Translations under genes and position numbers: made by a program
In this document: piece by piece, positions 8,126-15,240 of the stretch
How positions within the stretch are numbered: the stretch's first letter is position 1
Layout: each line of letters starts with the position of its first letter
NCBI GenBank assembly: GCA_043775355.1
Contig: JAYVSL010000038.1
Location: forward strand, 1-25,489
Length of the DNA: 25,489 bases
Source: BOG-1363 sp043775355
GTDB taxonomy: Bacteria > Planctomycetota > UBA11346
Reading direction: 5' to 3'
The notes under the pieces: generated by a model
What the model saw: the letters and a program-made list of their open reading frames with translations, nothing else
Told to the model about the DNA's origin: nothing
The model's database searches: none

Positions 8126-8527
8126 ATGCCTATTCATGATCAACTTGCCGGATACCTCGCCGATAATCCGATCAATCAAGACGAGCGCGAAGCGGTCGTG
8201 ACGCTGATGTTAGTGACGATGTATGCCGATAAGCGTCTGACGCGGGAAGAAAACGCGACGCTGCGGCGCTATGAAAAAGTGATCAAGTGGGAATCGGGTC
8301 GTTCGCTGAGCGATTTTTTTGGTAACACCATCGCCACCGTTTGTAGTGCGATGCGTGACGAAAAGAAACATACGGAATTGATCAACGGTGCTTGCGCTCG
8401 CATTCACAGCGAGGCGATTCGCACGCTGACGATCAAAACGTGTAACGATATGGTTGGCGCTGATTTTAAGCGTGAGATCAGTGAAAAGGTTTTGCTGCAA
8501 CGTATCGTTACGACCTTGGGCGGTTAA
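8126..8527 (+). CDS. TerB-like domain protein
   Basis: 133 residues, all helical in character. Residues about 15-55 (DEREAVVTLMLVTMYADKRL then TREENATL) match the TerB-like pattern of an acidic helix pair around an Ala-Asp-Lys/Gly-x-hydrophobic turn. TerB-like domains occur in tellurite-resistance operons and alone in many membrane-stress and defence contexts; their biochemical role is unsettled. No other ter gene is present, so tellurite resistance should not be inferred. GAAGGGA at 8111-8117 supports the start. Its stop (8525-8527) is one base before the GTG of the aldehyde dehydrogenase gene, so translation of the two is probably coupled. Confidence 0.7.
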   Translation: MPIHDQLAGYLADNPINQDEREAVVTLMLVTMYADKRLTREENATLRRYEKVIKWESGRSLSDFFGNTIATVCSAMRDEKKHTELINGACARIHSEAIRTLTIKTCNDMVGADFKREISEKVLLQRIVTTLGG

Positions 8528-8528
8528 C

Positions 8529-9803
8529 GTGGCAGATCTACTCGCCACGGCACAAGCGTTGGTTGATCCGTTGCCGCTTGGCGAACGCCGCAGTTTATTA
8601 GTGCGTTGGGCTGATCGCATCGAACGCCAACACGAAGCGCTGGCGCGGGTGATCACCCAAGCGACGGGCAAACCCATTCGCTTGAGCCGCGCAGAAGTGG
8701 ATCGCGGAATCATCACCATTCGCGGCACGGTTGCCGCGATGGAGCGATTAACGCCACACGTCGTATCATTGGATGCTTCAGGTTCTGCCGAGATTCATCA
8801 CGTTCCGCTGGGGCCGGTGCTGGCGATCACGCCATTTAATTTTCCGCTGAATCTGGCGCTGCATAAATTGGCTCCCGCGATTGCTGCGGGATGCCCGGTT
8901 ATCTGGAAGCCCTCGCCGCAAGCTCCAGGCGTGGCGGAAATGTTGGTCACGCTGTTGATGAATGCCGACGCGCCAGAGGGCTTGGTGCAAATCGCACACC
9001 TCAGCAATGACCACGTCGCCGCGATGGTGCGCGATGAGCGCTTGGCGGTGTTGTCATTTACCGGCTCGCAAGCGGTCGGACATCATTTGCAAGAAATCGC
9101 TACGCGCGCAAAAGTTTTGCTCGAACTCGGCGGCAATGCGGCGGTCATTCTTCATCAACTCAAAGATCCCGCCGCCGTCGCTCGTCATATTGCGCTGGGC
9201 GCATGCGCTCATGCCGGGCAAGTCTGTATCAGTGTTCAGCGTATTTTTGTGCCGGTGGAACATCCCGAATGGACGGCAGCACTGATCGCGGCATTCAAAG
9301 CCTTGCCCAGTGGCGATCCCAACCTCGACACCACGCTCAACGGTCCGGTTATCAGCGAAGCCGCGAAAGAACGCATCAGTGCCTTATTAAAGCGTTATGA
9401 GGTCCAAGGCGGTAAAACATTATGCGGCGGCACGTGGGATGGCCGCGTGTTGGAACCAACGTTAATCGGTAATTTACCAGCGATTGCCCCAGGCGTTTAT
9501 GACACCGAGGTCTTCGCGCCCTTGGCCACCATCCACGAATACGGTGACATCGACGGCGCCATTCATCTCGCCGAACTCACGCCCTTCGGTTTGCAATGCG
9601 GGCTGTATACCCATGACGAAGCGGTGATCCGTAAAGCCTTCGCCGCGATCAATGTCGGCACACTCGTGATCAACGATGTGCCAACGCGCCGCGATGATCG
9701 CTTGCCCTACGGCGGCATGAAAGCCAGCGGCACTGGCCGCGAAGGTACGCTCGATACCGTTTTGGATTACACGCAGCCGAAAGTTTTGTGGCGGGCAGAG
9801 TAA
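8529..9803 (+). CDS. Aldehyde dehydrogenase family protein, N-terminally short
   Basis: 424 residues from GTG 8529. It carries the NAD(P)-dependent aldehyde dehydrogenase hallmarks: ITPFNFPLNL near 98-107, WKPSPQAP, the general base Glu199 in LELGGN, and the nucleophile Cys233 in AGQVCISVQR. The Glu/Cys spacing of 34 is normal. Both residues lie about 50-60 positions earlier than in typical members, because the usual N-terminal strand region is missing. The frame is open back to 8454, but those 25 codons overlap the TerB-like gene and show no family similarity. The aldehyde substrate cannot be assigned. It is the last gene of the plus-strand run and ends against repeat locus R2. Confidence 0.9.
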   Translation: MADLLATAQALVDPLPLGERRSLLVRWADRIERQHEALARVITQATGKPIRLSRAEVDRGIITIRGTVAAMERLTPHVVSLDASGSAEIHHVPLGPVLAITPFNFPLNLALHKLAPAIAAGCPVIWKPSPQAPGVAEMLVTLLMNADAPEGLVQIAHLSNDHVAAMVRDERLAVLSFTGSQAVGHHLQEIATRAKVLLELGGNAAVILHQLKDPAAVARHIALGACAHAGQVCISVQRIFVPVEHPEWTAALIAAFKALPSGDPNLDTTLNGPVISEAAKERISALLKRYEVQGGKTLCGGTWDGRVLEPTLIGNLPAIAPGVYDTEVFAPLATIHEYGDIDGAIHLAELTPFGLQCGLYTHDEAVIRKAFAAINVGTLVINDVPTRRDDRLPYGGMKASGTGREGTLDTVLDYTQPKVLWRAE

Positions 9804-9810
9804 GGCTATC

Positions 9811-9872
9811 ACCGGCTACCGGCTACCGGCTACCGGTTCGTGCTGCGACGTCGTGCAAAAACCTGTGGTCCG
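9811..9872. repeat. Heptamer array plus hairpin core (locus R2)
   Basis: Four near-perfect units of ACCGGCT (from 9811) run into the core TTCGTGCTGCGACGTCGTGC then AAAAA (9837-9861), followed by the arm CCTGTGGTCCG (9862-9872). The core contains the palindrome CGACGTCG. The arms pair only partly. The element fills the 85-bp gap between the convergent aldehyde dehydrogenase and purE genes. A second copy of the core lies at 18599-18622 with different arms. Confidence 0.85.
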
Positions 9873-9888
9873 CTAAAGAAAAACGCAG

Positions 9889-10377
9889 TTACTCCAACGT
9901 TTCAGCCAGGATCTTCTTACGGTTTTCCTCACGGTAATCTTTGAGCTTTTGCGCCAGAGCAGGATTGCTGGTTGCCAAAATCTGCACGGCCAACAACGCA
10001 GCGTTAATTGCGCCGGGTTTACCGATGGCGAGCGTGCCGACGGGCATGCCCGGTGGCATTTGCACGGTCGATAGCAACGCGTCGAGCCCTTTGAGCGCCC
10101 AGCCTTCCATCGGCACGCCGAGCACCGGAAGAATCGTGTGCGCCGCACAAGCACCGGCGAGATGCGCCGCGCCACCGGCCGCAGCAATGATGACTTTCGT
10201 GCCGCGACCCTCAGCAGCACTGATATAGGCTTCCGCCTCTTTCGGCGTGCGATGCGCGCTCAATACTTTGCTTTCGCAGCTGACACCGAATTTCGCCAGG
10301 GTTTCTGGGGCGCTCTTCATCACCTCCCAATCAGATTTACTACCCATCAAAATGGCGACGAGGGGACCGGTACTCAT
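9889..10377 (-). CDS. purE: N5-carboxyaminoimidazole ribonucleotide mutase
   Basis: 162 residues, the class I PurE length. It converts N5-CAIR to CAIR in purine synthesis. Conserved blocks are GSKSDW near 11-16, SAHRTP near 40-45, the GGAAHLAG nucleotide loop and the C-terminal GKPGAINAALLA. The start at 10377 has CAGGAG on the minus strand (10386-10391). The start ATG and the rlmN stop share ATGA (10374-10377), so purE translation is probably coupled to rlmN. The partner purK is not in the window. Confidence 0.96.
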   Translation of the reverse strand: MSTGPLVAILMGSKSDWEVMKSAPETLAKFGVSCESKVLSAHRTPKEAEAYISAAEGRGTKVIIAAAGGAAHLAGACAAHTILPVLGVPMEGWALKGLDALLSTVQMPPGMPVGTLAIGKPGAINAALLAVQILATSNPALAQKLKDYREENRKKILAETLE

Positions 10378-11654
10378 GACGATGACTCCTGTTTCGTGGT
10401 GATGCGCGCGGAAGTTGTCGACTTCATCTTTTTGCGCAACTCCACATTTCCTAATTGCCCACACGCCGCCATGATCGAGCGACCTTTCGTGACGCGGCGG
10501 CGGACGGGTAGGTTTTCTTCACGCAGCCAGCCGATGAAGCGAACGATTTCGTCTTCTTCTGGTGCGCGGGTGAGCGGTGCGTTACCGGGATTGTAGGGAA
10601 TCAGATTTATCAGCACGCGTCCAAGCGGTTGGCAAAAAGCGGCGATGTCGGTCGCATCCTGACGGGCGTCATTCATGCCGGGCATTAAGCAATAATTCAC
10701 GCCGAGGGTAAAATTGCGGCGCTGCGGATAGGCGGCAAGAATCCTTTGCAGCTCGGCCAGCGGAGTTTTGCGATTGACCGGCATGACGCGTGAACGGGCT
10801 TCATCGTTGGCGGCATTGAGGCTGATCGATAAATTCAGTCGTTTCCAACCGAGTGCCGCGAGCTTGGCCAAACCCTCCGCGTGACCCGCTGTGCAAATCG
10901 TGAGGCGCTCTTGGCTGTAGTGTAGACCGCGTTGGTCGGTCAGCACTTTGAGCGCTTGAATAACGTGGTCGGCGTTGTCGAGTGCCTCGCCCATGCCCAT
11001 GAAAACCAGATTGCGCACCGACCAGCCCAGCTTGGCACGCACCGTCACGACTTCGGCGACGATCTCCGCCGCCGTCAGATGACGGATAAGTCCCATGCGC
11101 CCGGTTTCACAGAAGGTGCAGCCCATCTTGCAGCCGACTTGGCTGGAGAGACAGAGGGTGTAGTCGATCTCATCAAGAAGCTGCGAGTTGGAACGGAGCT
11201 GCGAGCTACGAGCTACGAGCTGCGAGTCGGACAGCCCAGAGTCGGGCGATGATCGCTGCAGATCGGTTGGCGAACTCGTAGCTTGTAGCTCGTAGCTCGT
11301 AGCTCGATGCGCTTGTAGCTCGTAGCTTGTAGCTCGATGCGCAACGCGCATCGGTATCCGTACGCATTCGATTTCATAGCCGTCGTGGGTTTTGAGAATC
11401 GCTTTGGCCGTGGTGCCGAACTCGCCGGGTTCTTCGACCACGCGAACGATCTCTAAAAGACCGACGGTAAAATGTTGCCGCCAGGCAGCCAATGATTCCG
11501 CTGCGATAGGAAATTCTTCTGGCGCGAAACGTCCCGAATCCATCACCTGTGGATATAACATCCGCGCAATTCCGTGGCCTTTCGGTAACACGAAACGCGC
11601 GGCTTCTAAAAAAGTTTCGCTGGTGAGACCGAGGATGTCGGTAGGAAGAGGCAT
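10374..11654 (-). CDS. rlmN: 23S rRNA/tRNA adenine-C2 methyltransferase RlmN with repeat-derived insertion
   Basis: 426 residues. RlmN is a radical-SAM enzyme that methylates C2 of A2503 in 23S rRNA and A37 of some tRNAs. The cluster motif CKMGCTFC (CxxxCxxC) and the C-terminal cysteine in SIMAACGQLGN, needed for catalysis, are both present. Between VRIPM (to about residue 102) and DEIDYTLCLSSQVGC lie about 58 extra residues (103-160) with the repeat ATSYELQA; ordinary RlmN proteins pass through this point with only a few residues. The insertion is encoded by heptamer arrays and keeps the frame. I chose ATG 11654, 5 nt after the mazF stop; an in-frame TTG lies at 11687. The gene sits between the toxin gene and purE in one tight operon. 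Confidence 0.93.
   Translation of the reverse strand: MPLPTDILGLTSETFLEAARFVLPKGHGIARMLYPQVMDSGRFAPEEFPIAAESLAAWRQHFTVGLLEIVRVVEEPGEFGTTAKAILKTHDGYEIECVRIPMRVAHRATSYELQAHRATSYELQATSSPTDLQRSSPDSGLSDSQLVARSSQLRSNSQLLDEIDYTLCLSSQVGCKMGCTFCETGRMGLIRHLTAAEIVAEVVTVRAKLGWSVRNLVFMGMGEALDNADHVIQALKVLTDQRGLHYSQERLTICTAGHAEGLAKLAALGWKRLNLSISLNAANDEARSRVMPVNRKTPLAELQRILAAYPQRRNFTLGVNYCLMPGMNDARQDATDIAAFCQPLGRVLINLIPYNPGNAPLTRAPEEDEIVRFIGWLREENLPVRRRVTKGRSIMAACGQLGNVELRKKMKSTTSARITTKQESSS
11180..11342. repeat. Inverted heptamer arrays inside rlmN (locus R3)
   Basis: The left array (about 11180-11228) repeats AGCTACG/AGCTGCG. The right array (about 11273-11342) repeats the reverse complement TAGCTCG/TAGCTTG, in two blocks each ending GATGCGC. 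They enclose a spacer of about 44 nt beginning with ACAGCC (11231-11236). Three heptamers make 21 nt, or seven codons, so the array is translated as a heptapeptide-like repeat without stops in the rlmN frame. Confidence 0.9.
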
Positions 11655-11659
11655 GTTTT

Positions 11660-12016
11660 TCAGGTCCAATCGAGAGCCAAAAACCAACGCAAGCCATCGT
11701 CTACATTTTGCATGAATTTAACTGACAGCATAGCTACCTGGGTTTCGAGGTCGCTACGATTGAGCGTAATGATTTGTGACGCGTTGAAGATCGTGTCACG
11801 TGGCAAACCAGTTGCGCGTTTCGGCAACAGGACGTTTCCTGGTGCTCTTGCCAGAGCGATATTGCTCGTCAGTACTCCCACCACCACGGTAGAAAGGCGA
11901 CTCGCGCTGACTTGATCACGTTGCAGCACCAATGCGGGATGACGAAAACCTGGCTCAGATCCTGCTGGTTCGCCAAAGTCTGCCCACCAGATCTGTCCAC
12001 GCTGAAGAGTGCTCAT
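11660..12016 (-). CDS. MazF/PemK-family endoribonuclease toxin
   Basis: 118 residues. The N-terminus RGQIWWADFG and the following RHPALVLQRD are the usual MazF/PemK opening, with an Arg-His turn near 25-26. The C-terminal IFNASQIITLNRSDL is the second family block. MazF toxins cleave single-stranded RNA at short sites; the specificity here is unknown. The start ATG overlaps the antitoxin stop in ATGA (12013-12016), the standard toxin-antitoxin arrangement. It ends 5 nt before rlmN. Confidence 0.93.
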   Translation of the reverse strand: MSTLQRGQIWWADFGEPAGSEPGFRHPALVLQRDQVSASRLSTVVVGVLTSNIALARAPGNVLLPKRATGLPRDTIFNASQIITLNRSDLETQVAMLSVKFMQNVDDGLRWFLALDWT

Positions 12017-12261
12017 GACATTGAGCGAATACGCTTCTTCGCTTGCCGCCGCGCTATCAGCGCAGCTGAATCGTCACCTGGCTGTCCGCCTTTGGCTATC
12101 GCGTCATTCCATGCCTCTGTCGGATCCATGGGAGTACGATGCCGCTGGAGGTATTCGCGCAACGCCGCCGCCACTAAACCGCTGCGGCTCAGATGTTGGC
12201 CGCGGGCACAGGAATCTGCTAGACGAAAGAGGTCTTCCGGAAGAGAGATGGCAATCTTCAT
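12013..12261 (-). CDS. Ribbon-helix-helix antitoxin of the MazF pair
   Basis: 82 residues from ATG 12261; the frame is open 11 codons further up. Residues 1-45 have the ribbon-helix-helix pattern: a beta strand KIAISLPEDLF, a helix, then LSRSGLVAAALREYL. The C-terminal part is acidic to mixed and probably wraps the toxin. Such antitoxins neutralise MazF and repress their own promoter. The gene overlaps the toxin gene by 4 nt. A tandem 9-bp repeat directly upstream is a candidate operator. Confidence 0.9.
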   Translation of the reverse strand: MKIAISLPEDLFRLADSCARGQHLSRSGLVAAALREYLQRHRTPMDPTEAWNDAIAKGGQPGDDSAALIARRQAKKRIRSMS

Positions 12262-12266
12262 GAAGA

Positions 12267-12284
12267 AGTCATACCAGTCATACC
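12267..12284 (-). promoter_or_regulatory. Tandem 9-bp repeat, candidate antitoxin operator
   Basis: AGTCATACC occurs twice head to tail (12267-12275 and 12276-12284), 5 nt upstream of the antitoxin start on the minus strand. Ribbon-helix-helix dimers commonly bind short tandem sites, so autoregulation is plausible. No confident -35/-10 was identified. Confidence 0.35.
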
Positions 12285-12316
12285 ATCCGAGCAAGCTATG
12301 AGCCTGAAGAGCTTAT

Positions 12317-12919
12317 TCAGGTCTCAGCGAGCCCACGAACCATCAAGATCTTACCGGAGCGTACCAGTTCGATGATGCCGAAATGCTTAAGCAGGCCGAT
12401 GAAAACATCGATTTTTTCGGTTTCACCAGAGCAACGCAGGATCACGGAATCGGCGCCGAAATCGACCACCTTGGCTTTGAAGTTGTCGGCGATTTGCAGG
12501 ACTTCGGTGCGGTCTTTGAGGCCGACTTTGATCTTTAATAGCGCGAGTTCGCTTTCGATGACGGCTTGGCCGGTGTGATCGATGGCATGAACCACATCGA
12601 TCAGTTTTTCCAGCTGCTTGATAATTTGTTCGAGCGAGTCGGGATCACCCGAACAGGTGATGGTCATGCGCGAGAATTCACCAGGCGCAGTGCCATCGCC
12701 GACGTTCCAGAGTGCTGGCGAAACCACCAACGATTCCAAGTTGTAACCGCGACGAGCGAAAACCATCGCGACTCGGCACAGCACGCCGGGTTTATTACGC
12801 ACCAGCAAAGAAATCGTGTGGAGCGGTTGAACGATCACATCAGTGACGATGTCACGATGCGGCGATTTGCCCGGATCGAGTTCGAATTTTGCGCCGCGTT
12901 GTTCGATTGAAGTAGCCAT
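12317..12919 (-). CDS. ilvN: Acetolactate synthase small (regulatory) subunit
   Basis: 200 residues; E. coli IlvH has 163, and the excess includes about 33 N-terminal residues. An ACT domain begins with HTISLLVRNKPGVLCRVAMV near 34-53, continues with RRGYNLESLVV, and the C-terminal domain follows. The subunit activates the catalytic subunit and confers feedback inhibition by branched-chain amino acids. It belongs with ilvB, but a repeat-flanked cassette carrying another gene lies between the two. A weak AGGA lies about 10 nt before the start. The stop overlaps a small hairpin (12303-12321). Confidence 0.95.
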   Translation of the reverse strand: MATSIEQRGAKFELDPGKSPHRDIVTDVIVQPLHTISLLVRNKPGVLCRVAMVFARRGYNLESLVVSPALWNVGDGTAPGEFSRMTITCSGDPDSLEQIIKQLEKLIDVVHAIDHTGQAVIESELALLKIKVGLKDRTEVLQIADNFKAKVVDFGADSVILRCSGETEKIDVFIGLLKHFGIIELVRSGKILMVRGLAET

Positions 12920-12950
12920 GGGGGTTTTTCCTATGCGGATTGGGGGAGGA

Positions 12951-12994
12951 GCTGCTAGCTACGAGCTGCTAGCTACGAGCTTCGAGCTTCGAGT
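12951..12994. repeat. Left heptamer array of R4
   Basis: About six units of AGCTACG and variants (AGCTGCT, AGCTTCG). The array supplies the last codons and the TAG stop of the four-helix-bundle gene and lies 31 nt upstream of the ilvN start. It is the reverse complement of the right array. Confidence 0.9.
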
Positions 12995-13375
12995 TTTCGA
13001 AATCTTGGGTGAGGGTTCTTTGGTGGAAATGGACGTAATGAATGAGGTGATCATTTTGCCGATTTGCTCCGCTTCATTTAGTAGTGGCTCCGTCTGCGCG
13101 TCGCTTAAAAAGCCTAGATTGCGAGCGATTATTAGCTGCGTTTCTGCCTCACGCAGGGAGCCACGAGCGATTCCTAGAAAATGGCGAAATTCTGCTTCGT
13201 TAATCCGACCGTGACCCTCGGCAATATTGCTTGCGATCGACACCACCGCTCGGCGCACTTGAGAAGTAAGAGCGTAGAGCTCTTCTTTCGGGAATTTAAC
13301 AGAGACCCGGTAAACGTCCGTGGCCCACGCCACGGCTCGCTGCCAAATCACCAAGTCCCGATAAGTCTGCGCCAT
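12959..13375 (-). CDS. Four-helix-bundle protein (S23 / 23S rRNA intervening-sequence family)
   Basis: 138 residues. The family pattern is clear: YRDLVIWQRAVAWATDVYRV at the start, then the helix with SQVRRAVVSIASNIAEGHGR (about 38-57), the EFRHFLGIARGSLREAETQL block and a final helix. Relatives include proteins encoded in 23S rRNA intervening sequences of Leptospira and the Avd accessory proteins of diversity-generating retroelements. The role of stand-alone members is not established. The last residues (about SSKLVASSS) and the TAG stop are encoded by the left array, so the C-terminus is repeat-derived. GGCTGT (ACAGCC on the coding strand) directly precedes the ATG. Confidence 0.93.
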   Translation of the reverse strand: MAQTYRDLVIWQRAVAWATDVYRVSVKFPKEELYALTSQVRRAVVSIASNIAEGHGRINEAEFRHFLGIARGSLREAETQLIIARNLGFLSDAQTEPLLNEAEQIGKMITSFITSISTKEPSPKISKTRSSKLVASSS

Positions 13376-13392
13376 GGCTGTGTTTCTCTCAA

Positions 13393-13514
13393 CTCGAAGC
13401 TGTTAGCTGTTAGCTCGTAGCTCGTAGCTCGTAGCTCGTAGCTCGTAGCTCGTAGCTCGTAGCTCGTAGCTCGTAGCTGTTAGCTCGTAGCTCGTAGCTC
13501 GTAGCTCGAAGCTA
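13393..13514. repeat. Right heptamer array of R4
   Basis: About 17 units with period 7, mostly perfect TAGCTCG, with a few TAGCTGT. CTCGAAGCT occurs at both ends. The array lies in the ilvB to ilvN transcript 10 nt beyond the ilvB stop. There are no unique spacers, so it is not a CRISPR array. Confidence 0.95.
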
Positions 13515-13524
13515 GTGACGACCG

Positions 13525-15240
13525 TCAAGTCGAGCCCGATGGCTTTTCCATCTTCGCCTTCGGTTTTTCCGTGATCATTCCGGACAGCGGGGCGCCGGCG
13601 GGAATCATCGGGAAGACGTTGTCTTCTTTCACGACTTCAGCTTCGATTAAGCACGGACCTTCGTTGTAGGCCATCGCCCACTTGATCGCTTTATCGACAT
13701 CACCGGCCCGCGTGATGCGTTTGCCTGGGACGCCATAAGCTGCTGCCAGCTTGATGAAATCAGGGTTTCCTTCGAGGTCAGCGCCGCTGATACGGTTGTC
13801 GAAGAACAGTTCCTGCCATTGGCGAATCATGCCCAGGTAGCTGTTGTTGATGATCAGAATCTTCACCGGTGCTTTTTGCAGCGCAGCTGTGGCGAGTTCA
13901 CAAAGCGTCATTTGAAAGCCACCGTCGCCCACGACGCACCAGGTTGGTTTGCCAGTGGCCATTGCCGCGCCGATCGCCGCAGGAAAACCGAAACCCATGG
14001 TGCCGGCGCCACCGCTGGACAGCCAATGACGATTCTTGGTCGTGCGGCAGAACTGCGCCGCCCACATCTGATGCTGGCCGACGTCGGTGGTGATAATGCA
14101 CTCACGTCCGCCGAGTTGGTCCAGACGATCAAGTACGTGCTGCGCACGCAGGCCGCCTTTTTTAGCATATTTCAGCGGATATTGTTTGCGCCAGCCGGTG
14201 ATATCTTTCAGCCACTCGCTGGTGTCGATCTTGCTGACCAGCGGCACCAGTTCTTCGATCGCCAGGCGCGCGTCGGCGGCGATGCTGACATCGGGGCGGA
14301 CGATTTTGTTGAACTCGGCAACGTCGATGTCGACGTGGATTTTGGCCGCATCTTTGCAGAACTCAGAAAGTTTTCCGGTGATGCGATCATCCCAGCGGGC
14401 GCCGATCGCCATGATCAAATCGCAATGCTGCACCGTCCGATTGGCGTACGCCGTGCCGTGCATGCCGAGCATGCCTTGATGCAGCGGGTGATCTTCTGGG
14501 CACGCGCCTTTACCTAACAGCGTGTTGACGATGGGCGCGCCGAGTTTTTCGGCGAGCTGCATGATCGCTTTGCCAGCGTTCGAAATCACCGCGCCGTGAC
14601 CGACGTACAACACCGGTTTCTTGCTCTTCATCAACAAAGCGGCGGCTTTTTTCAGCAAGCTGGCATCAGCGCGACCAGGAATGTGATAGCCAGGCAGGCT
14701 GATTGCCGTGTCGACGAACGGCGCGGTGCATGGACCCTGAGTAATATCTTTGGGCAGATCAATCAGCACCGGACCTGGGCGGCCGCTGGTGGCGATGTAA
14801 AAAGCTTCTTTCATTACGCGTGGAATATCCGCCGCGTTCTTGACCAAATAACTGTGCTTCACCACCGGGTAGGTGATGCCCGTAACGTCGGCTTCTTGGA
14901 AGGCGTCTTTGCCGAGCATGGAGGTAATCGTTTGGCCGGTGAGAACGATCATCGGCACCGAGTCCATCAGCGCGGTCAGCAAGCCGGTGACGCAGTTGGT
15001 TGCGCCAGGGCCGGAGGTCACCAACACCACGCCGGGCTTGCCGGTGGCGCGAGCATAGCCATCAGCCATGTGCGTGGCGCCTTGCTCATGACGAACGAGC
15101 ACGAATTTGATTTTGGAGTCGACCAGCGCATCGAAGATCGGCATCGCGGCGCCGCCGGAGTAGCCGTAAATCACCTCGACGCCTTCGCGTTCCAGGCATT
15201 GAATAACTTTGTCGCCGCCGGAGGTGGTCTTCTGAGACAT
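13525..15240 (-). CDS. ilvB: Acetolactate synthase large (catalytic) subunit
   Basis: 571 residues. This ThDP- and FAD-dependent enzyme makes acetolactate or acetohydroxybutyrate in valine, leucine and isoleucine synthesis. Visible blocks are the catalytic Glu52 in RHEQGATHMADGYAR, the FAD-domain region around GARWDDRITGKL, and the ThDP/Mg motif starting GDGGFQMTLCELAT and ending with NNSYLGM. The start at 15240 fits the family N-terminus and is preceded by AAGGAAA; the frame continues 35 codons upstream without similarity. It is divergent from fabV. In the leader I saw neither a T-box nor a leader peptide rich in branched-chain codons. Confidence 0.97.
   Translation of the reverse strand: MSQKTTSGGDKVIQCLEREGVEVIYGYSGGAAMPIFDALVDSKIKFVLVRHEQGATHMADGYARATGKPGVVLVTSGPGATNCVTGLLTALMDSVPMIVLTGQTITSMLGKDAFQEADVTGITYPVVKHSYLVKNAADIPRVMKEAFYIATSGRPGPVLIDLPKDITQGPCTAPFVDTAISLPGYHIPGRADASLLKKAAALLMKSKKPVLYVGHGAVISNAGKAIMQLAEKLGAPIVNTLLGKGACPEDHPLHQGMLGMHGTAYANRTVQHCDLIMAIGARWDDRITGKLSEFCKDAAKIHVDIDVAEFNKIVRPDVSIAADARLAIEELVPLVSKIDTSEWLKDITGWRKQYPLKYAKKGGLRAQHVLDRLDQLGGRECIITTDVGQHQMWAAQFCRTTKNRHWLSSGGAGTMGFGFPAAIGAAMATGKPTWCVVGDGGFQMTLCELATAALQKAPVKILIINNSYLGMIRQWQELFFDNRISGADLEGNPDFIKLAAAYGVPGKRITRAGDVDKAIKWAMAYNEGPCLIEAEVVKEDNVFPMIPAGAPLSGMITEKPKAKMEKPSGST

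Larger units (their letters stand above)
12951..13514 (-). mobile_element. Candidate cassette: four-helix-bundle gene between inverted heptamer arrays (locus R4)
   Basis: A complete S23/IVP-type gene is enclosed by arrays of the same heptamer in opposite orientation, like terminal inverted repeats of variable length. The cassette fills nearly all of the space between ilvB and ilvN, genes that are normally adjacent. No transposase, reverse transcriptase or target duplication was recognised. That it moved as a unit is inferred from this interruption and from the matching architecture of R1, R3 and R5. Confidence 0.45.

Noticed and set aside
8126..8527. Tellurite-resistance operon
   Set aside because: Only a TerB-like domain is present, with no terC, terD, terE or telA gene in the window. 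The name would overstate the function.
12303..12321. Hairpin CCTGAA/TTCAGG at the ilvN stop as a terminator
   Set aside because: Only 6 bp with a 7-nt loop and no U-run. It may be chance.
12843..13214. Plus-strand open frame opposite ilvN and the four-helix-bundle gene, containing SYELLATSFELR
   Set aside because: It is the antisense reading of real genes plus the heptamer array. The peptide comes only from translating the repeat, and there is no ribosome site.
13393..13514. Possible CRISPR array
   Set aside because: The units are 7 nt, contiguous and nearly identical, with no unique spacers, and no cas gene is near.
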